Origin: Megascapheus bottae
Lineage: Eukaryota; Chordata; Mammalia; Rodentia; Geomyidae
Length of the DNA: 64,000 bases
Direction: 5' to 3'
NCBI GenBank assembly: GCA_024803745.1
Contig: JANJXV010000006.1
Coordinates: 40,789,501-40,853,500, forward strand
A program made the translations under genes and the position numbers. Numbering within the stretch: position 1 is the first letter of the stretch; each line of letters opens with the position of its first letter. The notes under the pieces were generated by a model, which was given only the letters and a program-made list of their open reading frames with translations, did not search any database and was not told where the DNA came from. This document shows, piece by piece, positions 45,290-55,659 of this stretch.

Positions 45290-46650
45290 GATACTCGCTA
45301 CGTACTCTTTATTAATCAAACTGGGAAAATGTAAAAGTACCTTGGAGTGCAGTAAAAAGTATGAGTTGGCTCTTCCAGCCCATACTGTACTGTGTTCAAG
45401 GATGCAGGGATGCTGGGCGGGTGAGGTAGAGTGGGAGTTGTGGGCAGCTTCAAGTGGCCAGGCTTCTTTTATAGGAAACAGTCCCAGGGCAACCAGGAAA
45501 GAAAACAGGCATTAGGCATGTTGCTTGCTTTTCTCAGCTTGACCTGTTCAGGTCTTTGGAACAAGAGATTTGGAGCTAGGGATAAAAGCCAAGGCCAAGG
45601 CAAACTTTGGGTTTCTCCTAAGTTCCAGTAAGTCAGCTTCTCCTCTGAGTCAGTGCATGGAAGAAGACAGCACAGGAAGTTAATCTCTGTCATGGCAGAG
45701 ACCCCAAAAAGGGATATAAAATATATTCATTTTCCAAGGGAGAAGCATTAACAAAATGACGGGGAAGACATAAAACAGAAGAACAGAGAAAGAGGAGAAG
45801 AGGAAGTTGAATTTAAGAAGAAAAAAAAACTCAAATCCTAAGACATTGTTTTATTGAAATGTGGACAAAAGGCAAAACTGAATCTGCTCTGCCTCACTTG
45901 CTGCCACTACTGGAAACCCATGTCATCTTCTAGTCTCTGAACCATGAAGGAGAGAGTTTAAATGGGAGCATGTAATTTCCAATACTTGAAAGGAACAGGC
46001 CAGAAGATGGCAAGTTTGAGGCCAACAGAGGCTTTGTGATGCCCTGTCTCAAAACATTAAAAATAGAATTTGAAAGAAATTTGCAAAATGAAATATTTGG
46101 CATATATGCCTGTCATTTGATGAATATGATATGACAGAGAGACAATCAAAATAATTAAGAGTCTAATTCCTACCCAGTTCTCTCACATACAATGGCATTT
46201 AATAAATAAAGGTTAACAGTTAATTATAACTCTTTTGTCCTGGTAATTTAGGAGAAAAGTCCTTTCCAGCTGACATGAGTCACCATCCTTTTTTCTTTTT
46301 CTTTTACAACGTTTTCTCATAAAACATCTGTGATGTTTCGTGTGCATGCACAGGCTTGTGTGCACACACAGACATTCATGTTCTTTCTGAAGAGAATCAA
46401 CCTCCTTGCTTTCTCTCTCCTAAAACATCCTCTCAACAATGGATAGATAATTCTTAATCTGAGTAAAGACAACATTCTACATTACCACTAAAGTCTATCT
46501 ACGGGCAGCTTTTCTATGTGGGCCTCTCTTTTCTAAATTCCAAAAATGGAAGACATTTTTGAAAACAGCACCTTTAACAGAATAGTGGCTTTGGACGCCC
46601 TCTGCTGTCATATTCTAAGATCTTCAACTGAAGAATAGCCAAGGTATATT
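45290..46650. other. mostly unique sequence
   Basis: Contains a worn B1 scrap at about 45983-46067. No exon found. Confidence 0.45.
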
Positions 46651-46651
46651 T

Positions 46652-46653
<2 letters not shown>

Positions 46654-46703
<50 letters not shown>

Positions 46704-46717
46704 TGCACGCACGCACA
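46654..46717. repeat. (CA)n microsatellite
   Basis: CA array ending in GCAC/GCATGCAC variants. Confidence 0.95.
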
Positions 46718-46742
46718 GAGGCGTCATTTCCACAGACAATAG

Positions 46743-46985
46743 ATACAGAGTTAAAATACAAGAGCTCTGACTTCAATTATCTGTTTTCAAACACTAGTCT
46801 CTCCCTTTACTCGTGCTATAATATCCATGAAGAAATGTCTTTAACATCTCTAAGGTTTAGATCCCTCATTTGTAAAATAGGGTCACAGTCTCTCCTGGTG
46901 TTTTCCTGAGAATTCAGTGAACTAATACATGCAAAGAGCCTCGTATAGAGTCTGAGAAATGGCCCTACTATTGTTGAATTTCCTG
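46743..46985 (+). repeat. MIR relic
   Basis: ctcatttgtaaaatagggtc and agaattcagtgaactaatac in MIR order. Confidence 0.7.
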
Positions 46986-48634
46986 TCACCAACACATCAG
47001 AGGCAACTCTGCTAATCCAAACTGGAAATGACCTTTCGTTCACTCTATAGTTTTATACAGCAATGAACCCTTTGGCCCTAAAGCTTCATGCTGGTTGCTT
47101 GGTTTTCTCCTTGCCTTTCAGAGGGTGCAATTGGGATAGAATTGTCCTTGATGAGCATGAGGCCAACTGCAACTAGAACACACCCATCATGCTGACTACA
47201 GTACTTCCGATATGAGGCCAATGATTGCCATAATCTTCTTGGCTTGCATACCTACAGAACTGTGTCCCCCTGGGGTACAGTGGGTCACACCAGCATGTTC
47301 TGCTGCTTGGCTGCCAAGAATGTGACTTGGTCTACAGCCTATGATGCCAGGAAGCTTTGGAAGCTGGCTTCCAGGCTCCTCCTCTTTCTATTCTTCTAGC
47401 CTGATTCATGAGGGTGTCTTGTCCTAAAGCAGCCAGCTCTGGGGTGTTTCAGCAATGGGGCAGTGATAACCAGGCAAGTTTTGGTTTGCCTTCATTCATT
47501 CTGGGGCTTTGTCCCCTCCTCTCCCTCCCACACATACTTTCATCTTTATGGCTGTGGTAATGCTGCCAGTCTCTCAGGCCCCTCCCTGGAGGCCACAGGC
47601 TTTGGAGGGCACAGCAGGCAAAAGAATTGGGGAACAGTAAGTGGCATCTAATTGTCTTTCATATCCGCAGCTTGGGAAGTTTCACCTGCAAGCTTTGTAG
47701 TCACTCTCCATTCCCTACCTCTCTTCTCAGATTAGCTAAGTACTTGGAACTATGGAGGAAGCCCTCATGGTCCAGCAGAGCCAGAGAGGGGGGCTCTGGG
47801 CCAGTACAGGAATACAGTGGTAGGCCCAGGTCTTCTGTGTAGACCAACTCCTTCTTCTTCCTATCTTGGCTCTATTTTATATGAACGGGGGAACAAACAA
47901 CCAGTTTATGAGAAACTGGGAAGCATATCAGATAGACTATTCCAAGGAACAAAAATCTACCATTAATTACCTCATTCAAAAAAATATTAAGGCCTTACAA
48001 ATTATGTTTCACAGTCATCTGAGGATCATCTACTAGAAACACAAAATACATCAGCTTCAGGAGAGACTAGACATACACAGCAACATGAGGCAATGTACCT
48101 CTGTGTCAAAACAAATACAGAAAATCTGTGGTCTTACTGATGGGAGTGTGTTGCTTGCAAGTGCCCACTAGTTATTATGTAAGGCAACTGATGGAATGTA
48201 CCCGGCACTCAGCACTTATCCCACTGTAGTCATGTGCCAACAGCCCAGTTCCCCATTTAATATCTCTAGCAGTTGCACAATACAAGTTCCATGAGAAATG
48301 AGGGCATTTTTTAAAAGACCTCTTGTTTTAACTCCATGTTAAATGAACAAAACTACATGCATCAGAATTACAATAATAATCAACTCTTTGCTGAGAACAT
48401 AACTTTCTGAGCTAATACCATTTAAGTCAACTAATCCCTTGATTCAATTCCTATACAATACAAATGAGCCATTTCCTTTTTATTTTTTATTTTATTTTTT
48501 CCAGGGAAGAAAAGAGGTCAAATTATTATTATTTTTAGTTTTCTGAAGTCATTTGCATTGGGATCTATTTTACAATGACTTGCTTTGTGACAAAATTTTT
48601 ATATGAATCAAATATTACTGATCAATCACTTTTG
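46986..48634. other. unique intergenic sequence
   Basis: No exon or transposon recognised downstream of PTCD2. Confidence 0.45.
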
Positions 48635-48650
48635 CCACTGTAACTTTTTT

Positions 48651-48844
48651 TTTTTTGCCAGTCCTAGGACTTGAACTCAGGGACTGAGCACTGTCCTTGG
48701 GCTTTCTCAAGGCTAGAGTGCTACCACTTGAGCCACAGTACCACTTCTGGCTTTTTCTATGTATGTGGTACCGAGGAATCAAACCTGGGTCTTCATGCAT
48801 GCTAGGCAAGCACTCTACCACTAGGCCAAACTCCCAGCCTCTAC
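48651..48844 (-). mobile_element. IDL-Geo-like SINE
   Basis: Minus dimer between two copies of ccactgtaactttttt (48635-48650; second copy 48845-48860 with one change). Confidence 0.92.
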
Positions 48845-48860
48845 CCACCGTAACTTTTTT

Positions 48861-48883
48861 TTTTTTTAATATTTTTTATTGTA
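48861..48883 (-). mobile_element. possible minimal L1 3'-end insertion
   Basis: Poly-T and taatattttttattgta, matching the last bases of the reverse L1 3' UTR. It lies between the second and third (48884-48898) copies of ccactgtaac. Very short, so chance is possible. Confidence 0.4.
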
Positions 48884-48985
48884 CCACTGTAACTTTTTAG
48901 TGACTATTTATTACCAAGTTTTATTTTTCCAAGTCATATTTATTTATAGATAGAATCTCCCCTCCCTCTCTTTTTGTCAGTTGTT

Positions 48986-49186
48986 GTTTTTTTGCCAGTC
49001 CTGGGCTTGAGCTCAGGGAGCACTCTCCTTGGACTTTCTCAAGGCTAGAGCTCTACCACTTGAGCCTCAGCACCACTTCCGGCTTTTTTGTATGTATGTG
49101 GTACCAAGGAATCGAACCTGGGTCTTCGTGCATGCTAGGCAAGCACTTTAACCACTTTAACCACTAGGCCAAATTCCCGGCCCGCA
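48986..49186 (-). mobile_element. IDL-Geo-like SINE in the PTCD2 3' flank
   Basis: Near-consensus minus copy with a small internal duplication (ctttaaccactttaacc) and a deletion in the right arm. Confidence 0.9.
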
Positions 49187-49227
49187 CTGGTGTTTTCTTT
49201 TGACAAAGTTTACTATTCCTTCTTTTG

Positions 49228-49346
49228 TTCTTTTTTTCTGAGGTGGTGAGTAGGATTAGGGCTTCAGGCTGGCCTGGAACTTGTGACCCCCCTCTCCTCT
49301 ATATTTCAAGTGCGGGGATAACAGGGATGTTGTGCCTTGTCTGGCC
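49228..49346 (-). mobile_element. B1 monomer, old
   Basis: Reverse B1: aggctggcctggaacttgtg, ataacagggatgttgtgcc. Confidence 0.7.
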
Positions 49347-49499
49347 TTAACTTATTCCTGAAAGCTGAAATCTGGCTTTGTTTATGATGCTGAGAAAATA
49401 AACAACTCAAGAAGTTTGCTCAGACATTTTTTTTAATTTCCTTGAATCTCAGAAAAGCTTAATCCTACTGTACTTGAACGGCAATTTCAAATCAGTATG

Positions 49500-49625
49500 C
49501 AAATTTTCGTAGGTATCGTTATTTTGCAGATGAAAAGCAAGGGCTGACACACCTTGCTTAGAGTAACAGCTAAGTGGCAGATCTGATTTCAGATCTAAAT
49601 TCAGCAAAGTATAATTTTTCAAGTA
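49500..49625 (-). repeat. MIR relic
   Basis: ttttgcagatgaaaagcaag and agctaagtggcagatctgat in reverse MIR order. Confidence 0.7.
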
Positions 49626-49920
49626 ATTCTTGCTTGAAAAATCAGTCAGGATTGACTAGGCTTCCAGTGAAATTCCTTCCCAATGCACTGGAAACAGGAC
49701 CTTGCTCTTCCTTTGGCAGTCGATACTGAAGAGCCTCATTTCTGAGGTAACTCAACTTCCTTTGCTCTACAGCTTCACAGTGGCACAGTATCATAACCTC
49801 TCTGATCAGTGTATCACCACTTAATGAGCTTGGAATTTAGGCAGGAGACCAAGTGTTAGCAAAGTGTCTAGTGAAATAAGATGCCTCAGTTCCTCAGACC
49901 AAGAAGAAGATTGAAAATAG

Positions 49921-50145
49921 TTACTCAGCCAGCAAGGATTGATTAAGGGGTTGAAAAGTCCGACGGCTGATAAGTCTCCTGTTTAGTAGCAATGTGTGGG
50001 ATGTCCTGTCCTTGGGGATGTGGCAGAGCAGAGTATCCAAAGTGTAAGCAACGACTTGGCGATTTATGTGCAGTTTCTCATAGATCTCATCAAATCTGGC
50101 CACAAGGGTGGGCACCTCTTTCACTTTTTCCCTTACTCTGGCCAG
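49921..50145 (-). CDS. PTCD2: PTCD2 terminal coding exon
   Basis: This is the last coding exon of PTCD2, a mitochondrial pentatricopeptide-repeat protein. Mouse work links it to processing of the ND5-cytochrome b transcript and to complex III levels. Read on the minus strand, a polypyrimidine run and CTAG acceptor end just above 50145. Seventy-four codons follow, from LARVREKV to the C-terminal LLAE, then TAA at 49921-49923. The join from the previous exon is phase 0 (SEEV then LARVREKV). I recognise this order and the [15 protein letters not shown]-like tail from mammalian PTCD2. The exon is uninterrupted and has proper splice signals, so it is a live gene, not a processed copy. Identification rests on remembered family sequence, not a search. 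Confidence 0.93.
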   Translation of the reverse strand: MARVREKVKEVPTLVARFDEIYEKLHINRQVVAYTLDTLLCHIPKDRTSHTLLLNRRLISRRTFQPLNQSLLAE

Positions 50146-51555
50146 CTAGAAAAAAAATAAAAGCAAGTCATTATGTTTCTATAAGAGTCCTTTGTTCTTC
50201 ATATCCTTTAAAAAGTAGAGACAAACTTGTAAGATGTACATGGCACATCTAAAGTACTTAAAGCAGGGGAAAGGCATGCCTGACGGAAGAATTCCACTAT
50301 CTACATGCCAAGTTCAGAATCAGTATTAACTCTAGAAGGGAGTTCAAATGGCACATAGTATATTTGTATACAAGAGGGAAATCAATGCTGTTCAATGTAA
50401 TGATTTAAAGCAGGAATCAGGGCCAAATGACATAATATTTATATACAGCCAGGACAAGCTTTATGGAATTTTTGCAACAAGCCATCAGCAGGTCTAAAGT
50501 GAGTAATGTTATGATTCAGGTTTAGAATGGCTGTACGGAGAATGACTGGAGAGAATGGGCATGTGGAGGCTATCCCAGAGACCCCCATCTTACCCCAAAG
50601 GAGAAAGGACAGTGATTCAGATTAGAAATACATAGAAAAATATTACTATTAAAAAAAAAAGAAATACATAGAAGAGCCTGCCATAGAGGTAACCTTGATC
50701 AAATTGCATATACCACGTCAGTTCTAGTACTACAAAAATACGAAATGGTAGCATAGGAACAATCTATGCAGAAAAGATATTTACTCTACTTCTTTGTTAA
50801 CATGGTTCAAAACAAGAGAGCAGCTAACAGTAGTAACAGGATTACAGGGAACTAACAACGCTTTCAATAGCCCTCTAGAGGTATAAGGGTACTTTTGACT
50901 ATTTACAGTTTTGTTCATTTAAAGTATGAGTAATACTTCCACCAGTTTGTTCTGGCCAGCTCTGTTCACCCTTCTTACTCATTTTAAGGCTTTATGTTCT
51001 TTTTATGTAAAAAATAACCTTTACATGTAAGTGTTAATGAGCCTTTATATGTTTAAAAGTTGAGAATATCGTCTAGCTTATTTTTTACCTTCTGGCTTTG
51101 TTGCTGCATTTTTGGAATACCAAAAGAGAAACGTTTAGGTTACAATAGCTAACAATGAAGTAATACTATTATTACTTTGGTAGTACTAGGGTTTGAATTC
51201 AGGGCCTTGTGCTTGCTAGGCAGTTGCTCAAGTTATTAGAAACTTCTTTGCAATCAAACTTATCAGTCTACCACTGACTTGGATTGTGATTGAGAGAAGA
51301 AAAGCTTTTCCACTATGAACTACAAAAGAACTCACCATTATTTGTATCTAGTATTTGTATAGTTTCATTTTAAAATGTAGTATCTTATCTATCTTGGTTT
51401 ATGGTGAAAGAACAAATACCTTTTACCCCATTGGCAGTCTATCCATTCTGATAGGAAATGCTGGTACTGCTTCCATCTAAATTTGCATATGCAACTGGGT
51501 CTATCTTTGGACTTGCTCTTATGTTTCACAGACTAGTCTATTTATGAATTAAGCC
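50146..51555 (-). other. PTCD2 last intron, distal part
   Basis: Intron between the two last coding exons. Contains an ID fragment (about 51175-51235) and otherwise unique AT-rich sequence. Confidence 0.7.
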
Positions 51556-51569
51556 ACACTATAGCTTTT

Positions 51570-51970
51570 TTTTTTCTTCCCCAGTCCCAGGCTTGAGCTT
51601 AGGGCCTGAGCACTGTCCTTGGGCTTTCTCAAGGCTAGAGTTCTACCACTTGAGCCACAGCACTACTTTCAGCTTTTTCTTTTTCCTTTTTTTTTTTTGT
51701 CGGTTGTGTGGCACTGTCCCTGAGCACTTCAGCTCAAGGTTAGCACTCTACCACTTGAGCCACAGGGCCACTTCTGGTTTTCTGGTGGTTAATTGGGGAT
51801 GAGTCTCATGGACTTTTTGTGCCCGGGCTGGCTTTGAACCATGATCTTCAGATCTTAGCCTCCTGAGTAGGTAGGATGAGCCACCAGCACCCAGCGCTTT
51901 CAGATTTTTCTATGTATGTCTTCATGCATGCTAGGCAAGCACTCTACCACTAGGCCAACTCCCAGTCCCA
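51570..51970 (-). mobile_element. IDL-Geo-like SINE split by a B1-head SINE
   Basis: Outer minus dimer (51570-51680 and 51897-51970) with near-identical flanks cactatagctttt and cactctagctttt at 51557-51569 and 51971-51983. Confidence 0.88.
51681..51896 (-). mobile_element. B1-head SINE inside a SINE
   Basis: Minus copy inserted in the linker of the outer SINE. Flanked by ctttcagctttttct and ctttcagatttttct at 51666-51680 and 51897-51911. Confidence 0.88.
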
Positions 51971-52229
51971 CACTCTAGCTTTTGACTTCATACCTCTTAC
52001 TCCTCTTTTTTTCACAGGCTCTTCCTATTTTCTTTTGGTTGTTTTTTCAACTAAATTGAAGATGCAGAAGATAACATAGTAGTGTTTTTATTGGGACTGT
52101 ATCCTTACTGTATTACTTTAGCTTGGGAAGAACCGCCATTTTATGAGATTCAGCCATCCTGGCTAAATACATTCTTTGCTTCCATTGGCATGATACAAGT
52201 TTTTTTTTTTTGGGGGGGGGGGTTATGTT

Positions 52230-52370
52230 GTTTGTTTTTTTTGTGGGGCACTATGAGCTAAAACTCAGAGCCTCTTGCTCTCAATTAACTTTTTTACTCA
52301 AGGTTGGTACTTTACCACTTTAGCCATACCTCCTCTTCTGGCTTTTTGCTGATTTCCTGGAGTAGGGGCA
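52230..52370 (-). mobile_element. SINE right-arm fragment, worn
   Basis: Reverse right arm and linker (ctttaccactttagccatac, ctggctttttgctgatttcc). Confidence 0.65.
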
Positions 52371-52778
52371 GAGGATATGGGATCTAATACATAACTAGAG
52401 AGGCTGACTCTAGAGGTAAATGCCAGACACTATACGCATATAGGGCTTGAATATTTTCTTTTTACTGTGTCTGTTTCCTGAAGAAGTAGGGAGAAAGTTT
52501 TGGAGGCTTCAGGGGAAATGGTAAAAGGTATAAAATTGCCATCCGCAAGAAAAGAGAGATTAAGCATATGATAACAATGTAGGAAACAAATAATGTCAAA
52601 CGAAATATTTTAGAGGATACTGTTAGAAGGAAAAAAATCCTTGTACTCACAGGTGGAAGTCCTAAGAGCATCAAAGAAGATACCATTGAGAGTTTTCCTT
52701 CAGTTGCTTGTAATGAAATTATGCACAATAAAATAATATGTAATTTTTAAAAAGAGGTATCACAGCCAACAATATCTC

Positions 52779-53085
52779 TAATGAGGTGGCTTACAGAATT
52801 AAGACACCAGGTTGGGGTGGGGGGTATAGGGCCCACACAACTCAGGAGGTATGCACTGGGAGGGGGCTGTGTTCAAGTCCAACTCAGGCAAAAAGTTAGC
52901 AGGATTGCATCGATTCATAAGCCAGGTATGTTGGTAAGTGCTGTGATCCCACTGTTTGGGAGGCCACCCCAGGCAAAATGTGAGACCCTATCAGAAAAAA
53001 ATAAAGCAAAAAAGGGCTGAGAATATGGCTCAAGTAGTAGAGTGCCTGCTTAACATGCACTGAGTTCAAACCCTGCAAGCCACAA
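52779..53085 (+). mobile_element. older B1-ID dimer
   Basis: Diverged B1 (agccaggtatgttggtaagt) then ID unit (gctgagaatatggctcaagt, gcctgcttaacatgcactga). It ends about 57 bases from a PTCD2 exon. Confidence 0.72.
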
Positions 53086-53141
53086 AGAAAAGTAACTGGG
53101 TGAACATTCTTAAGAGATATATGCAGCATATGCCTACTTAC

Positions 53142-53255
53142 CACTTCCTCTGAGAATTTGTATCTTTTCACAAACCTTGATGTATTTCCTTCTGCAGCAC
53201 TCTGTAGTATTTTTATCAGGGCTTCTAACATATTTGATTGGATATGGATTATAAT
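53142..53255 (-). CDS. PTCD2: PTCD2 penultimate coding exon
   Basis: This 114-base exon encodes 38 residues, beginning [10 protein letters not shown] and ending KFSEEV. The minus-strand acceptor is TTTTTATTCAG directly above 53255; the donor is GTAAGTAGG directly below 53142. Both ends are phase 0, so it reads straight from the NLN end of the 75-base exon into LARVREKV of the terminal exon. It lies in the helical C-terminal part of PTCD2, after the PPR-like repeats. The protein is expected in the mitochondrial matrix, where PPR proteins bind RNA through paired helices. The exon sits among SINEs but contains no repeat sequence itself. Confidence 0.93.
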
Positions 53256-53371
53256 CTGAATAAAAAGAAGTAAGCAAAAACAAGATCGAGCCAGCATTTC
53301 AATGATGGGAATCATACCTAGCCAGATAAGCCTGTAACAAGAAGCATTCACCCTATCTTGATATTTTCTAA

Positions 53372-53613
53372 TATTTTTTTGTGGGTGTGTATGGGGGGAT
53401 CATGGGGCTTGAACTTTGGGCCTGAACGTTGTCCCTGAGCTCTTCAGCTCAAGGCCACTGTCCTACCCTGGAACCAAGCTCCATTTGCCATTTTCTAGTG
53501 ATTATTGGAGATAAGAGTCTCACGGTTTGGTAGTGCCCAGGCTTGTGGCTGGCTTTGAAGAGATCCTCAGATCTCAACTTCCTGAGTAGCTAGGACTATA
53601 GGCATGAGCCACC
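53372..53613 (-). mobile_element. B1-head dimeric SINE
   Basis: Full-length worn minus copy (tcctgagtagctaggactat). Confidence 0.85.
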
Positions 53614-53639
53614 TTGAAAGGCCTTAATTCTTCATCTTG

Positions 53640-53855
53640 CAGAAGTCCAAACAAATGTTGTGAATGGGTACCTACCAGCAAACGTTCACTTTCCCACAGC
53701 AAATTGAATACCACAACTTTCAGATAGGAAACAATGGAGAGAGCATGACTTTGGAAGATAGGTTGAAATTTCAATTTTATTTCCTCATTTGCAAACATGG
53801 GAAAAGTATTGTTAAGACTCCACATTTGAGTTACTGTAAACATTAAATGAAAATC
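53640..53855 (+). repeat. MIR relic
   Basis: atttcctcatttgcaaacat and ttactgtaaacattaaatga in MIR order. Confidence 0.6.
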
Positions 53856-54003
53856 CAGCACACAGGAGGGATTCTGCAGAAAAGGTACAAGTTCCTCCTT
53901 TCTTCCTCTGCAGTCAGGACCATGAGAGTCTCCTAAAATCAGGTATGTGTAAATGATACTGTTTAACTTGTTAGCAGGCAGAGTGAACTTACAGAGGCCC
54001 TCT

Positions 54004-54868
54004 GTGCATTAATTCACATACATTGATACCCTTTCTCATGTCTTGGTCCCCATTTCCCTCCCCTCCCCACCCCTCATCTTGTTTTCCCCCTTCCCGACCC
54101 AATTTCAAATAACCAAATACAAATATATTCAATATATCAGATAACAGTGAGATACTGTAACAATATGAGATAACCAAGGGACAGCAAAAGATATGAGAGA
54201 TAACCTAGTACATTAAGGACAACAATCATTCATTATATGGCTTTTGTTTCTATATCCTAGAAGTCCTTTCATTTAGCATCATATTATATGGCCTTATGTA
54301 TCAAGGTTTTGCTCTATTGCAAATCTCTGCTGGGAGAGCCCAAGGTTTCTACTGATTATGACTAATGAGGGAAACCATTGAGCCTATGTTCCTTTGAGTC
54401 TGGCTTACTTCACTTAATATGATTTTTTTCTAAGTCTTTCCATTTCCTAACAAATGGGGCGATGTCATTCTTTCTGACAGCAGCATAGAATTCCATTATG
54501 TACAAATACCACATCTTGTTGATCCACTCATCAACTGAGGGACATCTGGGTTGGTTCCATATCTTTGCTATGGTAAATAGTGCTGCAATGAACATTGTTG
54601 TGCTAGTGGATTTAGTATGTCCTTGTTTCTGGACAATTGGGTAAATGCCAAGTAGTGGAATTGCTGGGTCATAGGGGAGCTCTATGTTTAGTCTTTTGAG
54701 GATCTGCCATACTGCTTTCCACAGTGGTTGAACAAGTTTGCACTCCCACCAACAGTGTAGTAGTGATCTCTCCTGGCCACATCCCCTCCAGCATCTATTG
54801 TTATTAGTTTTCTTGATCCTGGCCATTCTAACTGGAGTAAGGCTACACCTCATTTTTGTTATATACAT
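54004..54868 (-). mobile_element. 5'-truncated L1 with intact ORF2 C-terminus
   Basis: In a PTCD2 intron, sense to the gene. The ORF2 end is open for about 150 codons (54410-54868), with the cysteine-rich motif, DPAIPLLGIY, MEFYAAVRK and terminal NHIK, then 3' UTR to 54004. The last part of the 3' UTR seen in other copies is missing. The endonuclease and reverse transcriptase parts are absent, so it cannot move itself. Confidence 0.92.
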
Positions 54869-55460
54869 ATTTTTTAACCTGATAATTTCTTAACAATTGA
54901 TTTTCAGAAATAAAATTACTAAGTCAAAGGGATGAACATTTTCAAGGTTCTTGATCTTATGAAAGGTAGATTTTCTGAAGAAGGCTTTCCTCTGTAATCA
55001 TGAATTAGCTATTCTTTGGCTGTCTACTTTGTAACAGTCTGTTGAACAGACTTCTTATAAAGTGAAGAGGCCAACTGATTTAGCTCACAGTCACGGAGGT
55101 TGGTTCAAAGGTATGATTGGTATGGAGCTGGTATCAGCTCAGCAAGGGTTAAGTCCCCTTGCCTGGGTCACAGCACAGCAGATGGCAATGGAAGGATCAC
55201 ACCATAAACAGAAAGACACAGAAAACAGCAAGGCTAAGCTCTTGTTTCTCAGTAATGAACCAATCCTGTTTAAGGTTTCCAAGTGGATGACAGCACTGGA
55301 AGAACTGAGGCCTAGCAAGACAACTGCCTGCAGTCTACCTGAAGAACAGACTGAAATGACCTTAAGCAGCCTCAATACAAAGAATCTCATCTTAGGGCCC
55401 TCATCTACACAATCTTTGTTGGGAGACAACAACCCAGGGGTTTCTAAAATTTCTCTAGAT
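54869..55460. other. unique intronic sequence
   Basis: The 138-codon open frame at 55062-55478 has no splice sites or family resemblance and runs into a SINE; some words resemble MIR. Confidence 0.45.
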
Positions 55461-55462
55461 CT

Positions 55463-55652
55463 TTTCTTTTTTCAGTAGTACAAACTCAGAGCCTCGTGCT
55501 TACTAGGAAGGTGCTCTGCCATACATCCAGCTTTTCTGTTTTGTTTTCTTTGGATAGGGTCTTCTGTTCATGCCCAGGATGAACAGCTAGTGATTTCCTT
55601 ACCTAAGTTACTTGTGTAGCTGAGATCATAAGCACATGACACCATGCCCAGC
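55463..55652 (-). mobile_element. older B1-ID dimer
   Basis: Reverse ID unit (gcctcgtgcttactaggaag) then B1 head. Confidence 0.7.
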
Positions 55653-55659
55653 TTGCCGG

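Larger units (their letters stand above)
48900..49920 (-). other. PTCD2: probable PTCD2 3' UTR and polyadenylation region
   Basis: Sequence immediately after the PTCD2 stop codon on the minus strand. Three AATAAA hexamers on the minus strand cluster at 48907-48912, 48920-48925 and 48939-48944, about 980 bases past the stop. A lone ATTAAA lies at 49432-49437. The interval also holds an MIR relic (about 49500-49625), a worn B1 (49228-49346) and a young SINE (48986-49186). Which hexamer is used cannot be told from sequence alone. Confidence 0.35.

Noticed and set aside
52636..52691. Possible extra PTCD2 exon (56 bases) on the minus strand with a GTGAGT donor
   Set aside because: 56 bases would shift the frame; the flanking exons join in phase 0 without it. 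At most a rare poison exon.
55062..55478. 138-codon plus-strand open frame in a PTCD2 intron
   Set aside because: Antisense to the gene, no splice sites, runs into a SINE, some MIR-like words.
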